A DNA stretch of 64,000 nt, from the NCBI GenBank assembly GCA_027924585.1, contig BSBM01000609.1, positions 496,001-560,000 of the forward strand, in the 5' to 3' direction. This DNA comes from Larix kaempferi. Lineage: Eukaryota > Streptophyta > Pinopsida > Pinales > Pinaceae. A model generated the notes under the pieces. That model made no database searches, was not told where the DNA came from, and saw only the letters and a list, made by a program, of their open reading frames with translations. Made by a program: the position numbers and the translations under genes. Positions 1 through 10,984 of this stretch are shown here, in pieces; the first letter of the stretch is position 1; each line of letters opens with the position of its first letter.

Positions 1-1927
1 TGGAAGCCACTTTGAAGAAGAATATGCGCAAGATAAATAAGAACATGAATGCCAAAAGTACATGCGCAAGAAGGTGAAGGTGACAGACATGGGTGTTAGT
101 TTAATGAAGTATATCTAGAAGTGCATTCAGTCTGAATAATTGTGTCCAAGGATACATCATGCATGATGAGTTTGAATAAATACATAAGGAAGATACATCA
201 TGCGGATCCAGTTCAAAGAAGAACACTAGTAATGTATCCTTCTTCATGTGGTCCTTGTGCATATATCAAGTCCACCACGTCATACTCTCTCATTGTAGTA
301 ATCAAAGGAGTTGGTTGGACTGTGGTATAGGTGCACAAGCAACCAAAGAGTTGGTTGGACAGTGGTACATGTGCACAAGAAGCCAAGAATTTGGTTGAAC
401 TAATGGTACGAGTGCGCAAGAAAGTCTAATCATTTCTTGGTTGATGGTTGGAAGTGCGCATGCAGTAAGAACCAGTAAATGGTTGGAAAATCCTAAAATC
501 ATGCAAGCCTAGCCAATGAAAAGATGATTTTAGTTAGCATAATGGGCACAAGTTCCTAGAAAGGTACAACGATTGAAGCAAGTCAATGAGAAAATTCCAT
601 AGCCGATGGTACAAGAGGTGCGCAAGTTTCACAAGTGATGACAAGGAAAGGGTCATAATCCGACTAAGTAGAAGTTGGAGTATGCACAGAATCCACAAAG
701 AATTAATATTGCAAGAGCAAAATAACCACAAGGGATGGTACAACAAAGGTTATAGAATCATCAAGATAAAGAGTATGAATGCACACATACCTCAAATGAA
801 ATGGTACATCGAGGGCTTAGAGGTATACCACCAAGGTGTAAAGTCCCACTATGCTATGGACCATGAAGGAACTTGAAACCTAACAAATGACACATCAATA
901 GTGTAGAAGATAACACGTGGCATATGCACAATTCATGATGTATGGAAGAAGGGATGCCACGACCACCTTGTGAACATACAATCCGTGTAAGACATGTATA
1001 AATAGAGATGCAAGTTGGAGAATTGCAGTAAGCTTGATGGTGAGAGCATAAGAGCTTCAAGTGTTTGTTAAAGTTTGATATTTGGGGCATCAAAGGGGTC
1101 GAGGACAGAACAATATGATCTAGCGAGGAGACGAATGCACATATGCAGCTGAATGGAGTTTTGATGGTGTACAAAATGATGTTATAGATCTGTGATGGAT
1201 GCACAAGTATTGAAAGGAAGAAATATTGAACTATGAGCAGGTGCTTTATGTTTTGAAGGATATCATTACAATCAACACGTTGTTAGTCACAAATGTTGTA
1301 AAGACAAAAGTGCAGATATAGAACTGAATTTTATCAGATAATGTGCAGATGTCTTGTTGATGCATATGAACATAAGTGAAAGTGTGTGAAGTTGAGAATA
1401 CCATCTGATGCATGATGACATAACAAAAACAAGATCCATAATGCTCATTATGATGTAGATGATCTGAGACAATTGCGTTAAATGGAACGAACAAATCATT
1501 TGATGCACATGATGTTGAAGAGATTGTAGCACTTAAACATAACAGACCCATCAGTAAGTGTATAGATTGTTGCATTTGTTAGTAGTGTTTTATTTAAGAA
1601 TTCCAAACTATCAATTGAAAGCACAGTATCAGTTGGTCATTGCAGTTACACAAGTAGCATAACGATGAGATAATCAATTATGCAAATTGTAGTCTCAACG
1701 AGCACACATAACATGAAGTAAGTCATCATCGAAAGTGTGATTTGAGAGGAATGAGAAGTCAAATGTTGTATGCAACTCAGTGACAGAGTATCAAATGCAT
1801 ACGAAGGTAGTGCACAACAGACTTATTATCAGAAGATCAAAAGGGTGCGCGAGGTTGAAGTTCGACATAATCATACATTGGACATCAGGGCAGTTAGAAC
1901 AGGTAAGGAGATAGGGATTTGGATCTT
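1..1927. other. degenerate non-coding DNA
   Basis: No convincing gene is seen. Short open frames such as 586-876 on the plus strand have no recognisable domain and no supporting context. The stretch is rich in recurring short words of the type GTGCGCAAG or GTGCACAAG (near 70, 330, 370, 410, 615), suggesting an old decayed repeat. Confidence 0.5.
304..423. repeat. three-copy 40-bp tandem repeat
   Basis: Three units with a 40-bp period start at 311 (TTGGTTGGAC), 351 (TTGGTTGGAC) and 391 (TTGGTTGAAC). Each continues through a GTGGTA-like word into GTGCACAAG or GTGCGCAAG. The units differ by several substitutions, so the array is old. Confidence 0.75.
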
Positions 1928-2105
1928 CCTTGAGGTTGGTGCCTGTAAAACAATAAGGATACAAGGGGTCGGTGCCTCCTTCCAGTTTGTGTTGGATAAA
2001 CATAGGGAGTTCTAGCTTCCTTAAGGTTGGAGCTTGTAAAACCAGGGGGTTGGTGCCTCCTTCTAGTTGGTGCTAGTAAACACAGGAAGTTGGTGCTTCC
2101 TTAAA
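1928..2105. repeat. two-copy 80-90-bp tandem repeat
   Basis: Two diverged copies start at about 1928 and 2018. Each begins CCTT(G/A)AGGTTGG, passes through (C/T)TGTAAAAC and GGTGCCTCCTTC, and ends in an AAACA(T/C)AGG-like word. A third start (CCTTAAATGC) follows near 2098. The array lies just upstream of an LTR-like segment and may be part of its leader. Confidence 0.6.
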
Positions 2106-2127
2106 TGCATTATTTCTCATTATTAAG

Positions 2128-2400
2128 AAGCATTCCATGGTTTTCTCCCATTTGGGTTTCCATGTAAAAATCTTGTGTGTTATGTGTTGTTTATGTTGGT
2201 GCATATATGTGTGCATGTTTATTTATTGATTCATAATTGAAGATAAAGATTAATGTAAAATCTATTTCGTTAAAGAAGTTAAAAACTGCTAATAAATGTG
2301 CTAATACTGATTCACCGCCCCTCTCAGTATTAACTTGATTCCAAAATCCAGCTTTGGGGTGACCTATGCAAAGAAACATTTGTCTTGTATAGTGTCTACG
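2128..2400 (+). mobile_element. degenerate copia LTR-like U5 segment
   Basis: The segment from 2138, TGGTTTTCTCCCATTTGGGT and onward, matches in wording and order the downstream part of the intact copia LTR in this window (33640-33705: TGGTTTTTTCCCGGTTAAGG, then GTTTCCAGGTGAAAATCTCT, then GTGTAATGTGTG). This module is common in plant copia LTRs. A CACC-GCCCCTCT word at 2312 is the kind of sequence often seen just inside such elements. No second LTR, target duplication or polyprotein was found, so this is a fragment. Confidence 0.4.
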
Positions 2401-4284
2401 GTTGGGTGGATCATGGCACGATCGATTTGAGTTGCGAGAATTTGCAAGATAAGTGTTTGTATTTTATTTATATGGTTTATTTGTTTCTAATCTGATATAT
2501 ATATTTATGCATCTGAAATATTTGATGGAATGTGTGAATCAAATGTGAAAAAGTCATTTTCTATGATTCAGGTTGTTTTTCCATTACTAGTTCTTTTGGA
2601 AAAATTGTGAAAGCTAGTGTTGGGACTTTGCAAGATAAATGCTTGTTAAAATGTCTATGAGACTCCTATGCTACAAATATGATTTTAGTGTATCTAATAA
2701 TATTGGTAGAATGTGTTATTCAAATGTGGAATATTTTTAAAAAGGTATATGTAATCCATTTGCAATGAATGCAGTTGTTTTTCAATTACTAGTTTTTCGG
2801 AAAAAATAGTTTTAGCTAGATTCGAGACTAGTTGTTTGCGTAGTGAAACTAGTTGACTAGTCATGGTATCTCATTTTCATGTATATTATGTTTAATTATT
2901 TAAAAATGGTTATTTGTCCATATTTACATGGTTGTAGGTGTTAATTAGCCATTGGGATTGATAAATTACATTAATTAGTTGAACAAATTTGTGTATGCTA
3001 ATTATTGTCATTTGTAAGTTAACTATCATAATTAGCGTATTAATTACCTTAATTAACTAGTTAATGACATATTGTTGGAAATGACATTTTTGGGTGAAAG
3101 TAACCTATGTTATGGATTTGGATGGATGTATAATGATGTTAGACGGTTTTGGATAAAAAAATTTAGCCTTGGTTCAGTTTCTTTCTCAGATGTAAATTTT
3201 ATTTTAATTAATTTGTGATTATCGATATTTTGTCGTCATTAATTTGTGAAAATTGAAATTAAGTATTTATTCTATTTCTCCGTTGTGCTTAAACTTTGTA
3301 ATTAGCCTCTTATAACTAATGATATGTCCCTAATTCCATTTGATAGATCCGGGGCACATTACAAAACGAAACTGAAAACAAATTCTAGATGAGGAAGTTA
3401 TGCTTGTTTGAAAAGTGGTTGAAGATGACTCCAAACAAACATGTGGCAGGTAGAAGATTGACCCACATGCAAAAAAAGCCCCCCCTGCTTCCCAAACTTA
3501 ATATTTTAAAATTAGCTTAGAATAATGTTGCTTTATGTGACTTGTTGATGCAAAGGAGTGAAAATCCTTAGGCCAACAAACTAGAATCTTATTGGGCTAA
3601 TGTAAGATAGTTGGGAATGTTACCCTAATTTAAATCCAATTTACATCAATTTCAACCAGCCTACAAGTATTTATTACTTGTACCTAATGTTTTTTTTACA
3701 AAAGAAAATTAAAAGATGAAATAAAATTTACAATAATGTTGGTCAAATTAACTTAAAACATAAACATAATAGTAGAAATGAAAAGACCAAATAAATATAA
3801 GATGTAGCAAGGTGCTAAAAATTGGGAAAAAAATCAGCAAATTTTATTAATGATCTCAGTGAGTTACAATATGAGGATCCTCTTTGCAAAATTTTGCAAA
3901 AGTAAGGACCAAAAAAGAACATAGAAATTCAAGATGGTATTCATCTTCATACATGAACTTTTGGTTGCAAAAAGAAAGAATCAAGACAAACTGATGCTAG
4001 ACTAGGTTAGAACTTTGGGGATGCCATAGTTTGACTTTGCAAAATCAATTCTTATCAAAACTGAAATTTAATTCAATTCCTATCAAAAGTGAACAAACTA
4101 TCAAAACATAAAACAACCTTCTTGCATGATCAATAATACTGTCGTGGGATCTTCTTGTGCCACCTTCAGAACTCTTCTTCTATCAACAAGAAAATCTTCC
4201 GCCCCTTGTGAAATACCTTTTATCATAAATCTTTTTTTCTCCCACTCTTTCCTTTAAAACTCCTTGTGCCTCCCTCTTTATTCT
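2401..4284. other. AT-rich spacer, nothing recognised
   Basis: There is no open frame over 60 codons with coding character, no RNA gene and no clear repeat. The sequence TTGCAAGATAA recurs near 2442 and 2629, hinting at an old duplication. The stretch ends at the target duplication of the LINE. Confidence 0.5.
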
Positions 4285-4294
4285 TGAAGAAATA
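4285..4294. repeat. LINE target-site duplication, left copy
   Basis: TGAAGAAATA here is repeated exactly at 10975-10984. The two copies flank the poly-A end and the 5' end of the minus-strand LINE, as expected for target-primed integration. Confidence 0.75.
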
Positions 4295-4307
4295 TTTTTT
4301 CTTTTTT
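4295..4307 (-). other. LINE poly-A tail
   Basis: The plus strand reads six T, one C, six T, then GACGGTAAC. On the element strand this is TTACCGTC followed by A-runs, which is the usual 3' end of plant L1 elements. It abuts the left target duplication. Confidence 0.8.
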
Positions 4308-4574
4308 GACGGTAACATTAGGGAAGATTATATTGGGGCCTGCAAATCAGCTGCAGAGTGCTTTGAAAAAATTTCTGACCCGTCTTGCTGAAAGGGAAGC
4401 TCTGTCCCTCGGGTAGAAAGCATCCTATGTTGTCCAATGGCTTGATTACTGTAGTACAAGCTTAAAGCTAGAAAGAAGAAGAGAAATAAGAGAAGATGCA
4501 GCTTCATAAAGGAAGAATAGTAAGAATGGCAGGAGATAGAGCTTGAGGAGATTCGGAGTCCAGCAATATGAGTG

Positions 4575-4904
4575 TCACTTGTCTAGTTTTTCGATGAGCT
4601 TGGTGACAGCCAGTTCCAGCGCACTAATATGGTTTCCAAAGTCCCCATGCACATTGGAAACATCTTTGAAATTGACTTGTACATCCTCTTTGATTTCCTC
4701 CAAAGCGGCCGAATGGTCTGCTCTAATCTTATTGAGGTCTTCGCTGAGCGTCTTCCAGTTCTTTTCTCCAGCCACTGTGGTCTCCTGCAGGCGCTGGTCT
4801 TGATTGTCAGCTTGTAGTTTGAGTTTGTCCATAGCGTGCTCCAATGTGTCCAACCTTTCCTCAATAGTCGGTCCAGATACTGATGAAGAGCCCGACGAAG
4901 CCAT
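4575..4904 (-). CDS. small coiled-coil ORF in the LINE 3' region
   Basis: The 109-residue frame starts at an ATG (MASSGSSSVSG) and is unbroken. After a Ser-rich start, most of it has heptad-like spacing of Leu/Ile/Val with many Glu, Lys and Asp (ERLDTLEHAMDKLKLQ and onward), predicting a single coiled coil. No zinc finger, signal peptide or membrane segment is visible. It lies about 300 bases downstream of the RNase H end of ORF2 and inside the LINE, because the poly-A tail and target duplication lie beyond it. It has no stop codons although ORF1 and ORF2 have many. It could be a third ORF of this LINE family or a captured fragment. I do not recognise the protein. Confidence 0.5.
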   Translation of the reverse strand: MASSGSSSVSGPTIEERLDTLEHAMDKLKLQADNQDQRLQETTVAGEKNWKTLSEDLNKIRADHSAALEEIKEDVQVNFKDVSNVHGDFGNHISALELAVTKLIEKLDK

Positions 4905-5210
4905 TGCTCAACTATCCTGGTAACTAACTTCTTTGAAACAGAGCTGAAACGCCGCTCAGAATGATCGGGCCACTGGATACTCCCCAGTATGCAACTCACC
5001 TCCAATAACTCCAAAGCAATACAAGTGTAGACTAATGGCTCATGTGTTAAATAGAATATCCAACGCGGCTGAGGGTCACGAGATTCATGGAGTTCAAGAG
5101 ATTTGTGCAGAGATATTGTCCCAGACCCGTCAGTAGGAGATTCTTCAAGGTACAAATGTACAGTGCTAATTGATTTAGCTTGCCAAGAGCAGATCTGGAT
5201 GCTGATACCT

Positions 5211-8200
5211 TTAGGGGACGTCACATCTGGATGCAGTTCCATCTATCTGTAAAGATTCTCTACTCAAGAGGCAGGCCTTGTTGGCTTCACCATCTGCCAA
5301 GGCATTTAACCCACGTAGTACATGGAAAAATTTAATGGACTCAAACCTTATTGTGAGCCGCTGTATTTTTTGGTACATTAAATCCAAATTGAGTTGAGAT
5401 GACAGCTTCTTCTTTATCAACGCTTGGATTAGCAGTCTAGAGTCACCAAAAACCACCAGTTTAGTGAATCCTTTGGATTGGGTAATTCGGAGTCCTTGCC
5501 ACAGCCCACAGAATTCGGCTGTATTGTTGGATTCAATGCCAATTCTCCAGGCATAATTACTTACAACTGTTCCTGCAGGAGAGACAAATACTCCTCCCCT
5601 CCAGCCAAACCCGGATTGCCCTTGGATGCCCCATCGAAGAAGAGGTAGATTTCGTTCAAAGATGCTTTCCAATTGATGAAGGCTGTCTCATCCAACCTAA
5701 TTTCCAAATCTTCAGACATAGAGTGAGTCAGCCAGCTTCGATGTTTATGGTTTGGATCAAACTGGTCTAACCACTGCGACTCTACAGGAAGGAGTTGAGT
5801 ATTATTTTTCAGGGAGGGACTGTTTTCAATTGCTTCTATTAAGATTGCTTAGCTTTCATTGCAATTTTAGAGGGAGGGAGTTCTTTTTCCCTGAATATTC
5901 GGTTGTTCCTCTCTATCCAAATTTTCCAACAGACGGCTTTGGGCATCCACCTCCAGACAGTTTGAAGCAGGTCTTTCTTGGATAGTCTGAAAGGAGAAAT
6001 CTACATCCAATCTGTGAAGAGGGCCTGGGTAGTGCAAGGCAGATTAAATTCAGGGAGTGCTAATGCTTCTCTCCAGACTTCTCTGGCGTATGGACATCCT
6101 ACTATTAAATGATCTGTGGTTTCATCTTCATTTTTGCAGAGCGGACAGCGGGTTGGGCATTCCATGCCTTTTTTCTTCAGATTTTCTCTGGAAAGGATGC
6201 TTTTATGGACTAAAATCTAGCAGAACATATCAATTTTGGGTATGAAAGCTTTAGTCCACAGAAATTTCCAGATTGCTAGATTGGGCGCAGCAATGGGGAT
6301 TGCTTTGAAGAGCTTATATCCTTATGAGGCTGAATACCTTCCTGAAATGTGCCCCCACCCACGTTTATCTCTGGAGTTTTCTTTTAGGGGCGATTTGCCT
6401 TGAAGGAGGGTGGTTAAGACTTCTGCTTCTGATTCTAAGTCCGGAGGGAGGTTGCCAAAGTCCCAGCCAATCCAATTGTTTTCATTCCACGTTGAGAGAT
6501 CCCATAAGGAGGTGACTCCTTTGTCTATCAGCCATCTCTTAATATTATCCACTTCCCTGAGCTGCCCCAATGGGGTTCCTCCCAGTATGGAATCCTCCCA
6601 GACTCTGATTTTTTTCCCACTTCTGAGAATCCAGAAGAGGTTCCTTCTGAAGAGGTCTAGAGCTTTGAGATAGACTTCAAAGATTGGAGAGCCAGCTTTG
6701 TTCAGCGGATGAGTGTCCAAACATCTCTTTCTTGCTCCTGGAAAATATTTTTTGCGGAGAACTCTTTTGCTCTAGCTTTCTTTCCCAGTTATTAGCTGCC
6801 ATAGAAGTTTAGCTCCTAGGGCTAGATTTTGGGTAGAAAGACTCCTTACCTGTAGCCCTCCCTAATCCCTTGGCTTTTGGATTTTTTCCCAGCTAATGAG
6901 GTGCAGCTTCTTTTCATTCCCTTTTCCACCTTCCCAGATGAATTTTTTAAGCAGGCTTTCAATCTTCCGAATTACCACTCCAGGGGCCAGCAGGATAGAA
7001 GAATGGTAAATAGGAATGCTGTTCAAAACAGATTTGAGAAGAATCGTTTTCCCAGCGAGGTTGAGCTAGTTGGCACTCTAGTTTTGGATTTTTCCTTTGA
7101 TTTTTTCCAGGATGGCACCCCATTTTACTGATTTGATTTTAGATTTGCAGATGGGAATGCCAAGATAAGTGAAATCATCCCAATCCATTGCTCCTTCCAT
7201 TCCCAGCTTTCTGGTTATCTCCTTTAGCTCTCTGGCCGAACAGTTCCAGCTGAAGATTCTACTCTTTTGGAAATTGATTTTGCTTCCGGAAACCTCCTTA
7301 TAAAGATCCAGCTCTTGTCTGAAATGTTCAGCTGAATAGATACTTGCTCCTCCTAACAGCAAGGTATCGTCTGCAAATTGTGCATGGTTTATGTCTCGAA
7401 CATTATTCACCATCCTCAGGCCTGGGAGGGTGTGTATTTCTTGACAGATGTTGAGCTGAAAGCTAAGCACTGAAGCTTGAATTGCATAGAGAAGCGGGGA
7501 TAGCGGGCAGCCTTGTCTTAGTCCTCTAGAGGCTTTGAAGAAGTTTGTTGAGCGGCCATTGACCAAAGGTGCTATCCATGTCCCACTCACACAACCTTTG
7601 ACCTAGCTTATAAAGGGGTTTGAGAAGCCAAACTTTCCCATTACTGCAAACAAAAAATAATTCCTAACATAGTCAAAAGCGTTAGCTAAATCGAGTTTAA
7701 TGACCATACCTTTCTCTTTACGGAGGCAGCTGGAATGAATTGCCTCTTGGACAAGAATGATGTTATCTAGGATTCTTCTTCCTTTGATGAATCCGCCTTG
7801 ATTTTCGGGGATTATCCTGGGCAGCATTCTTTTAATCTTGGAGGCAATAATTTTGGTTATCAACTTGTACCCAGTGTTGCACAAAGATATCTACCTGAAG
7901 CGATTGAAAGTTGAGGCTCCTTTTTCTTTTGGGATAAGGGCAAGGAACGAGGAGTTAGTGCTTCCTCCTAAATTGTTGGTCTCTTGGGAGTACCAAATCA
8001 TTTTTAGAAGATCCCACTTGATAACTGACCAGCAGCATGTGAAGAAGCGAGCAGTAAATCCGTCCGGCCCAGGGGAACTATCGGGTTTCATTAGCTCTAG
8101 GGCAAATTTTAGTTTGATCATTGTGACAGGGGCAGCAAGAAGGCGGTTTTCTTCAGAAGTGATGAGGGACAGAATGAGGTCAAAAGGGTGAGAGGAGGGA

Positions 8201-9450
8201 TCAAGCTGGGCCTCTACAGGGGCAGTGAAAAGATCTTTGAAAGTAGACACGGTAGCCTGTTTAATATCTTCAAAATCCTTCAGAACAGCTCCTTGAAAGT
8301 TTATTTCGGTGACCGCTTTAAATTTTTTCCGAGACTCAGCCTGCTTGTGAAAGTACTTGGTGTTTTTGTCCCCGCTTAGGAGCCAAAGGCTTTGGGACTT
8401 TTGTCTCCAGTACTCCTCCTCTAACCTGCAGGTAGAGAAGAATTCTTTCTGCAGAACCCCTTCCTTACTGAGAATACAATCGGAGATGGGGCAGGCTTCC
8501 ATGAGGGTTTGGTGGGTCTCTAGGTCGGAATGAGCTTTTTTCCTTCTTGTAATGGGGGAGGTGATTAGCTTTGCCCAGTTTTTAAGAACATGTTTCAGCC
8601 TTTTAATTTTTTCTTCCCAGATGAAGGAGGGCGACCCTCTTATTTGGATTCCCCAGGAGTTGGAAACAACTTGCATAAAATCCTCTTGATGGATCCAAAG
8701 AGGGCTGAACCGGAAAGGTATGGGTCCCAGATCTTGGTCAAGAGTCAGATCCAGCAAAATGGGATTGTGATCTGAGGTACAATGAGGAAGGATTTTGGAG
8801 GATGCAAGCAGTCCAAGGGAGAGGAAAGACGAGTGGATGAGAAACCTGTCAAGCCGAGTAGCGATATGTCCAGGCCCAATCCTCTTATTGGACCAAGTAA
8901 ATTTACCTTTGGCCGGCTTGATATCAATTAGATCCCAGTCAAGGATAATATCCTCAACCCATTCCCTCGAGGGGTCTCTAACAGGAGAGCCGCCTTTTTT
9001 CTCATTAGGGGCTAGGGTGACATTCAAATTCCCTACTACAATGATGTTCTCTGACTACTGTAAGTTGAGATAACTTTCAAGCATATTCCAACAATCTTTT
9101 TTTTCAGAAATTGAAATAGGAACATATAAATTAAAAAGACTTTCAGTGCAGCCTGAGAGTTTATGGAGGAGTTTTGTGAAGACCCAGTGCGTGGTGCGTT
9201 TTTCAGCTTCAAGATCATAGATCGTCGAATCCCAAAAGGTGGCAGCGCCTCCAGAAGCTCCTCTGGAGTTGATGGCGATCCCTGGACCTTTTTTCCAAAA
9301 AAATTTCCCCGCCTGGAGGAGATCGACTTCCTCCAGCTTTGTCTCCTGGATTAGTAGAATCTCAGGTTTATAGATTCTGACCATGTCTTTCAGAGCTTCT
9401 TCTTTTAAAGTAGATCCTAATCCTCTACAGTTCCAGGAGATGTATCACAT
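5211..9450 (-). pseudogene. LINE ORF2: endonuclease, reverse transcriptase, RNase H (broken)
   Basis: The start is ATG at 9450-9448, overlapping the ORF1 stop (TAATG); the next codon is already TGA. The N-terminal endonuclease domain reads ISWNCRGLGS, then IQETKLEE (catalytic Glu), and SDHNPILLD at 8767-8775. The reverse transcriptase has the FR-x-ISLCN motif near 7885, NQGGFIKGR, KLDLANAFD, RGLRQGCPLSP and the catalytic FADD (Asp-Asp at 7366-7371). LAGKTILLKSVL follows, then a zf-RVT zinc-binding segment (CPTRCPLCKNEDETTDHL, 6110-6170). A plant-type RNase H comes last: DGASKGNPG at 5635-5609, NNTAEFCGLWQGL, VFGDSRLLIQAL and NALADGEANKA. In-frame stops include 9055, 7891 (at the Pro of FRPIS), 7601 and two near 7070. 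A frameshift splits RNase H just after DGASKGNPG (about 5606-5612). The protein would nick DNA and copy the element RNA, but this copy is dead. Confidence 0.92.
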
Positions 9451-10814
9451 TAAGTACTATGGGAGATGGGGTTGGCCCCTTTAGAGGCTGAGGACGTTCC
9501 ATTCTTGGATCTAGTTTTCATCATGCTCTTCAGAGTTTTTTGGGTGCCTTCAAGAACATCTAGATAAGTGGATTCATCTCTTTTCTTCTTTTTCGATTTT
9601 CTCCCTCTTGGGTTTTTGAATGGGACTGCATGCAGACTACTCGAAGAGGCCCCATCATCTGAATCTTCCCCTGGATCCGTTTTTAATAATGAAGGTCCCT
9701 TGTTAGCTTCTTTGGAGTCTGTACCTGCTGCCGAAGGTTCCATTGGATCTGCGCTGGGGATCTCCCCTGGTTCCAACAGATCAACGGCCTGGGAGTCTAC
9801 CTCTTTACTATTTGGAGGATGTTCGGTCTGGATCTCTTCAATACTCACCAAGACAGGGTCTTTCCCAGCTGGTTTGCTTGCTTTCTTAGGGTCTTCAACG
9901 GCTTGTACGACAATTGGATTAGCTTTAGTGGATTCCTGGGGTGTCTTGGTTGAGGTTGACGGCTGATTTTTCTGCATATCCCCTGGTGTCTTTTTCCCCT
10001 GGGGTTCTGAGGCCGATTTCCCTTTCTTTACCTTTTTCCAGCCTTCTCCCTCTTCTGGTATTTGGTTTTTGGGTCAATTCCTCTAGAAGTGGCCATGCTC
10101 GTGGCAGAGACGGCATTTGAAGGGAAGCTGTTCATAGTCCAGCTTTTGGTAATGGTGCCACGATCCAACTTTTAGCTTTACTGTCTCCGGTAGTCCTGCT
10201 TCTAGATCTACTTCTACACATATTCTAGCGCATTTGTACTGTCCTTTGTTCTTAGCTTTGTCTATGTATCTCCCCAGCGCATTACAAACTATTTCTAGAG
10301 TTTGTATGTTCCAGTAATGAACAGGGAGATTTGGAAGCCTCACCCAAACTGGAACTTCCTTCGGGATGTCAACTTCAGGATCGAAGTCCGGAGTCCAGCG
10401 ATTTAGGTAAAGGCCTTGGGTGCCCATGAAGTACGGTCCGCTTCTGAATATGAGGTCTCGGTCCTCCTTGGAAATGAATTTGAAGATGAAGAATCCCCTG
10501 CCAACCGGATAGTAGGTGACACTGTTCTTTATCTGAGGCCTCCAATTCCTTTGGATCCAATCGTCTGTGGTCTTTGTTGAGGGCCAGAGCCCCATGAACT
10601 GGCTGACCAGCCCATGCTCAACCAGAGCCAGGGCGATCTTGATGGGTTGTTCAATCGGTAGGTCGATTTCAGGCACGGCTTCAAGCTTTTTAATGAACTT
10701 CGGAATTGTGGGTGCCATATGCTTCTTCCCAGACGGCATTAACAAACTCCTGAAAGCCTCTTCGACAGTGATCGGGGTAGAGGGAGGGGGAAGCCCTCCC
10801 CCAGGCGTGGCCAT
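9450..10814 (-). pseudogene. LINE ORF1: DUF4283 RNA-binding protein with zinc knuckle (broken)
   Basis: The frame starts at ATG (MATPGGGLPPP). Residues about 60-200 match the DUF4283 domain of plant L1 ORF1 proteins (VSQFMGLWPSTKTTDDWIQR, then GRGFFIFKFISKEDRDLIF and VPVWVRLPNLPVHYWN). A CCHC knuckle CRLCHEHGHF follows. Just there the frame has TAG (10083-10085) and TGA (10074-10076); the TGA falls exactly where the last Cys of C-x2-C-x4-H-x4-C belongs. The same frame then runs on for 176 codons of Ser/Pro/Lys/acidic tail to TAA at 9450-9452. The product would bind LINE RNA. This copy gives only a truncated protein. Confidence 0.88.
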
Positions 10815-10974
10815 GAGGGCGGTGGCCTGGTGAGGGACATGCGCAGAACCCTAGGGTAAGAGGGAGGCGGCAGCTAGATCAGCTATTAGCACGATGAGAG
10901 GAGTAAAAAATTTTCTAAAAAGCACCGATCGTGAATTATATCACAGTAAAGGATTGTTAATGATCAAGGTCTCC

Positions 10975-10984
10975 TGAAGAAATA
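10975..10984. repeat. LINE target-site duplication, right copy
   Basis: TGAAGAAATA is identical to 4285-4294 and marks the 5' end of the minus-strand LINE. Confidence 0.75.

Larger units (their letters stand above)
4295..10974 (-). mobile_element. full-length, inactive plant L1 LINE with RNase H
   Basis: This is a 6.68-kb non-LTR retrotransposon on the minus strand. In element order it has a leader of about 160 bp (10974-10815), ORF1 (10814-9450), ORF2 starting at a TAATG overlap with ORF1 (9450 downward) that ends in RNase H (near 5211), a 3' region holding a small coiled-coil ORF (4904-4575), and a poly-A tail (T-tract at 4295-4307 on the plus strand). Perfect 10-bp target duplications flank it. 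Stop codons and frameshifts break both main ORFs, so it cannot move by itself. Plant L1 lineages with a C-terminal RNase H are known; this belongs with them. Confidence 0.9.

Noticed and set aside
4583-5242. 219-residue minus-strand frame overlapping the coiled-coil ORF
   Set aside because: It is the shadow frame of the better supported 4575-4904 ORF. It has no motif and starts inside the RNase H end.
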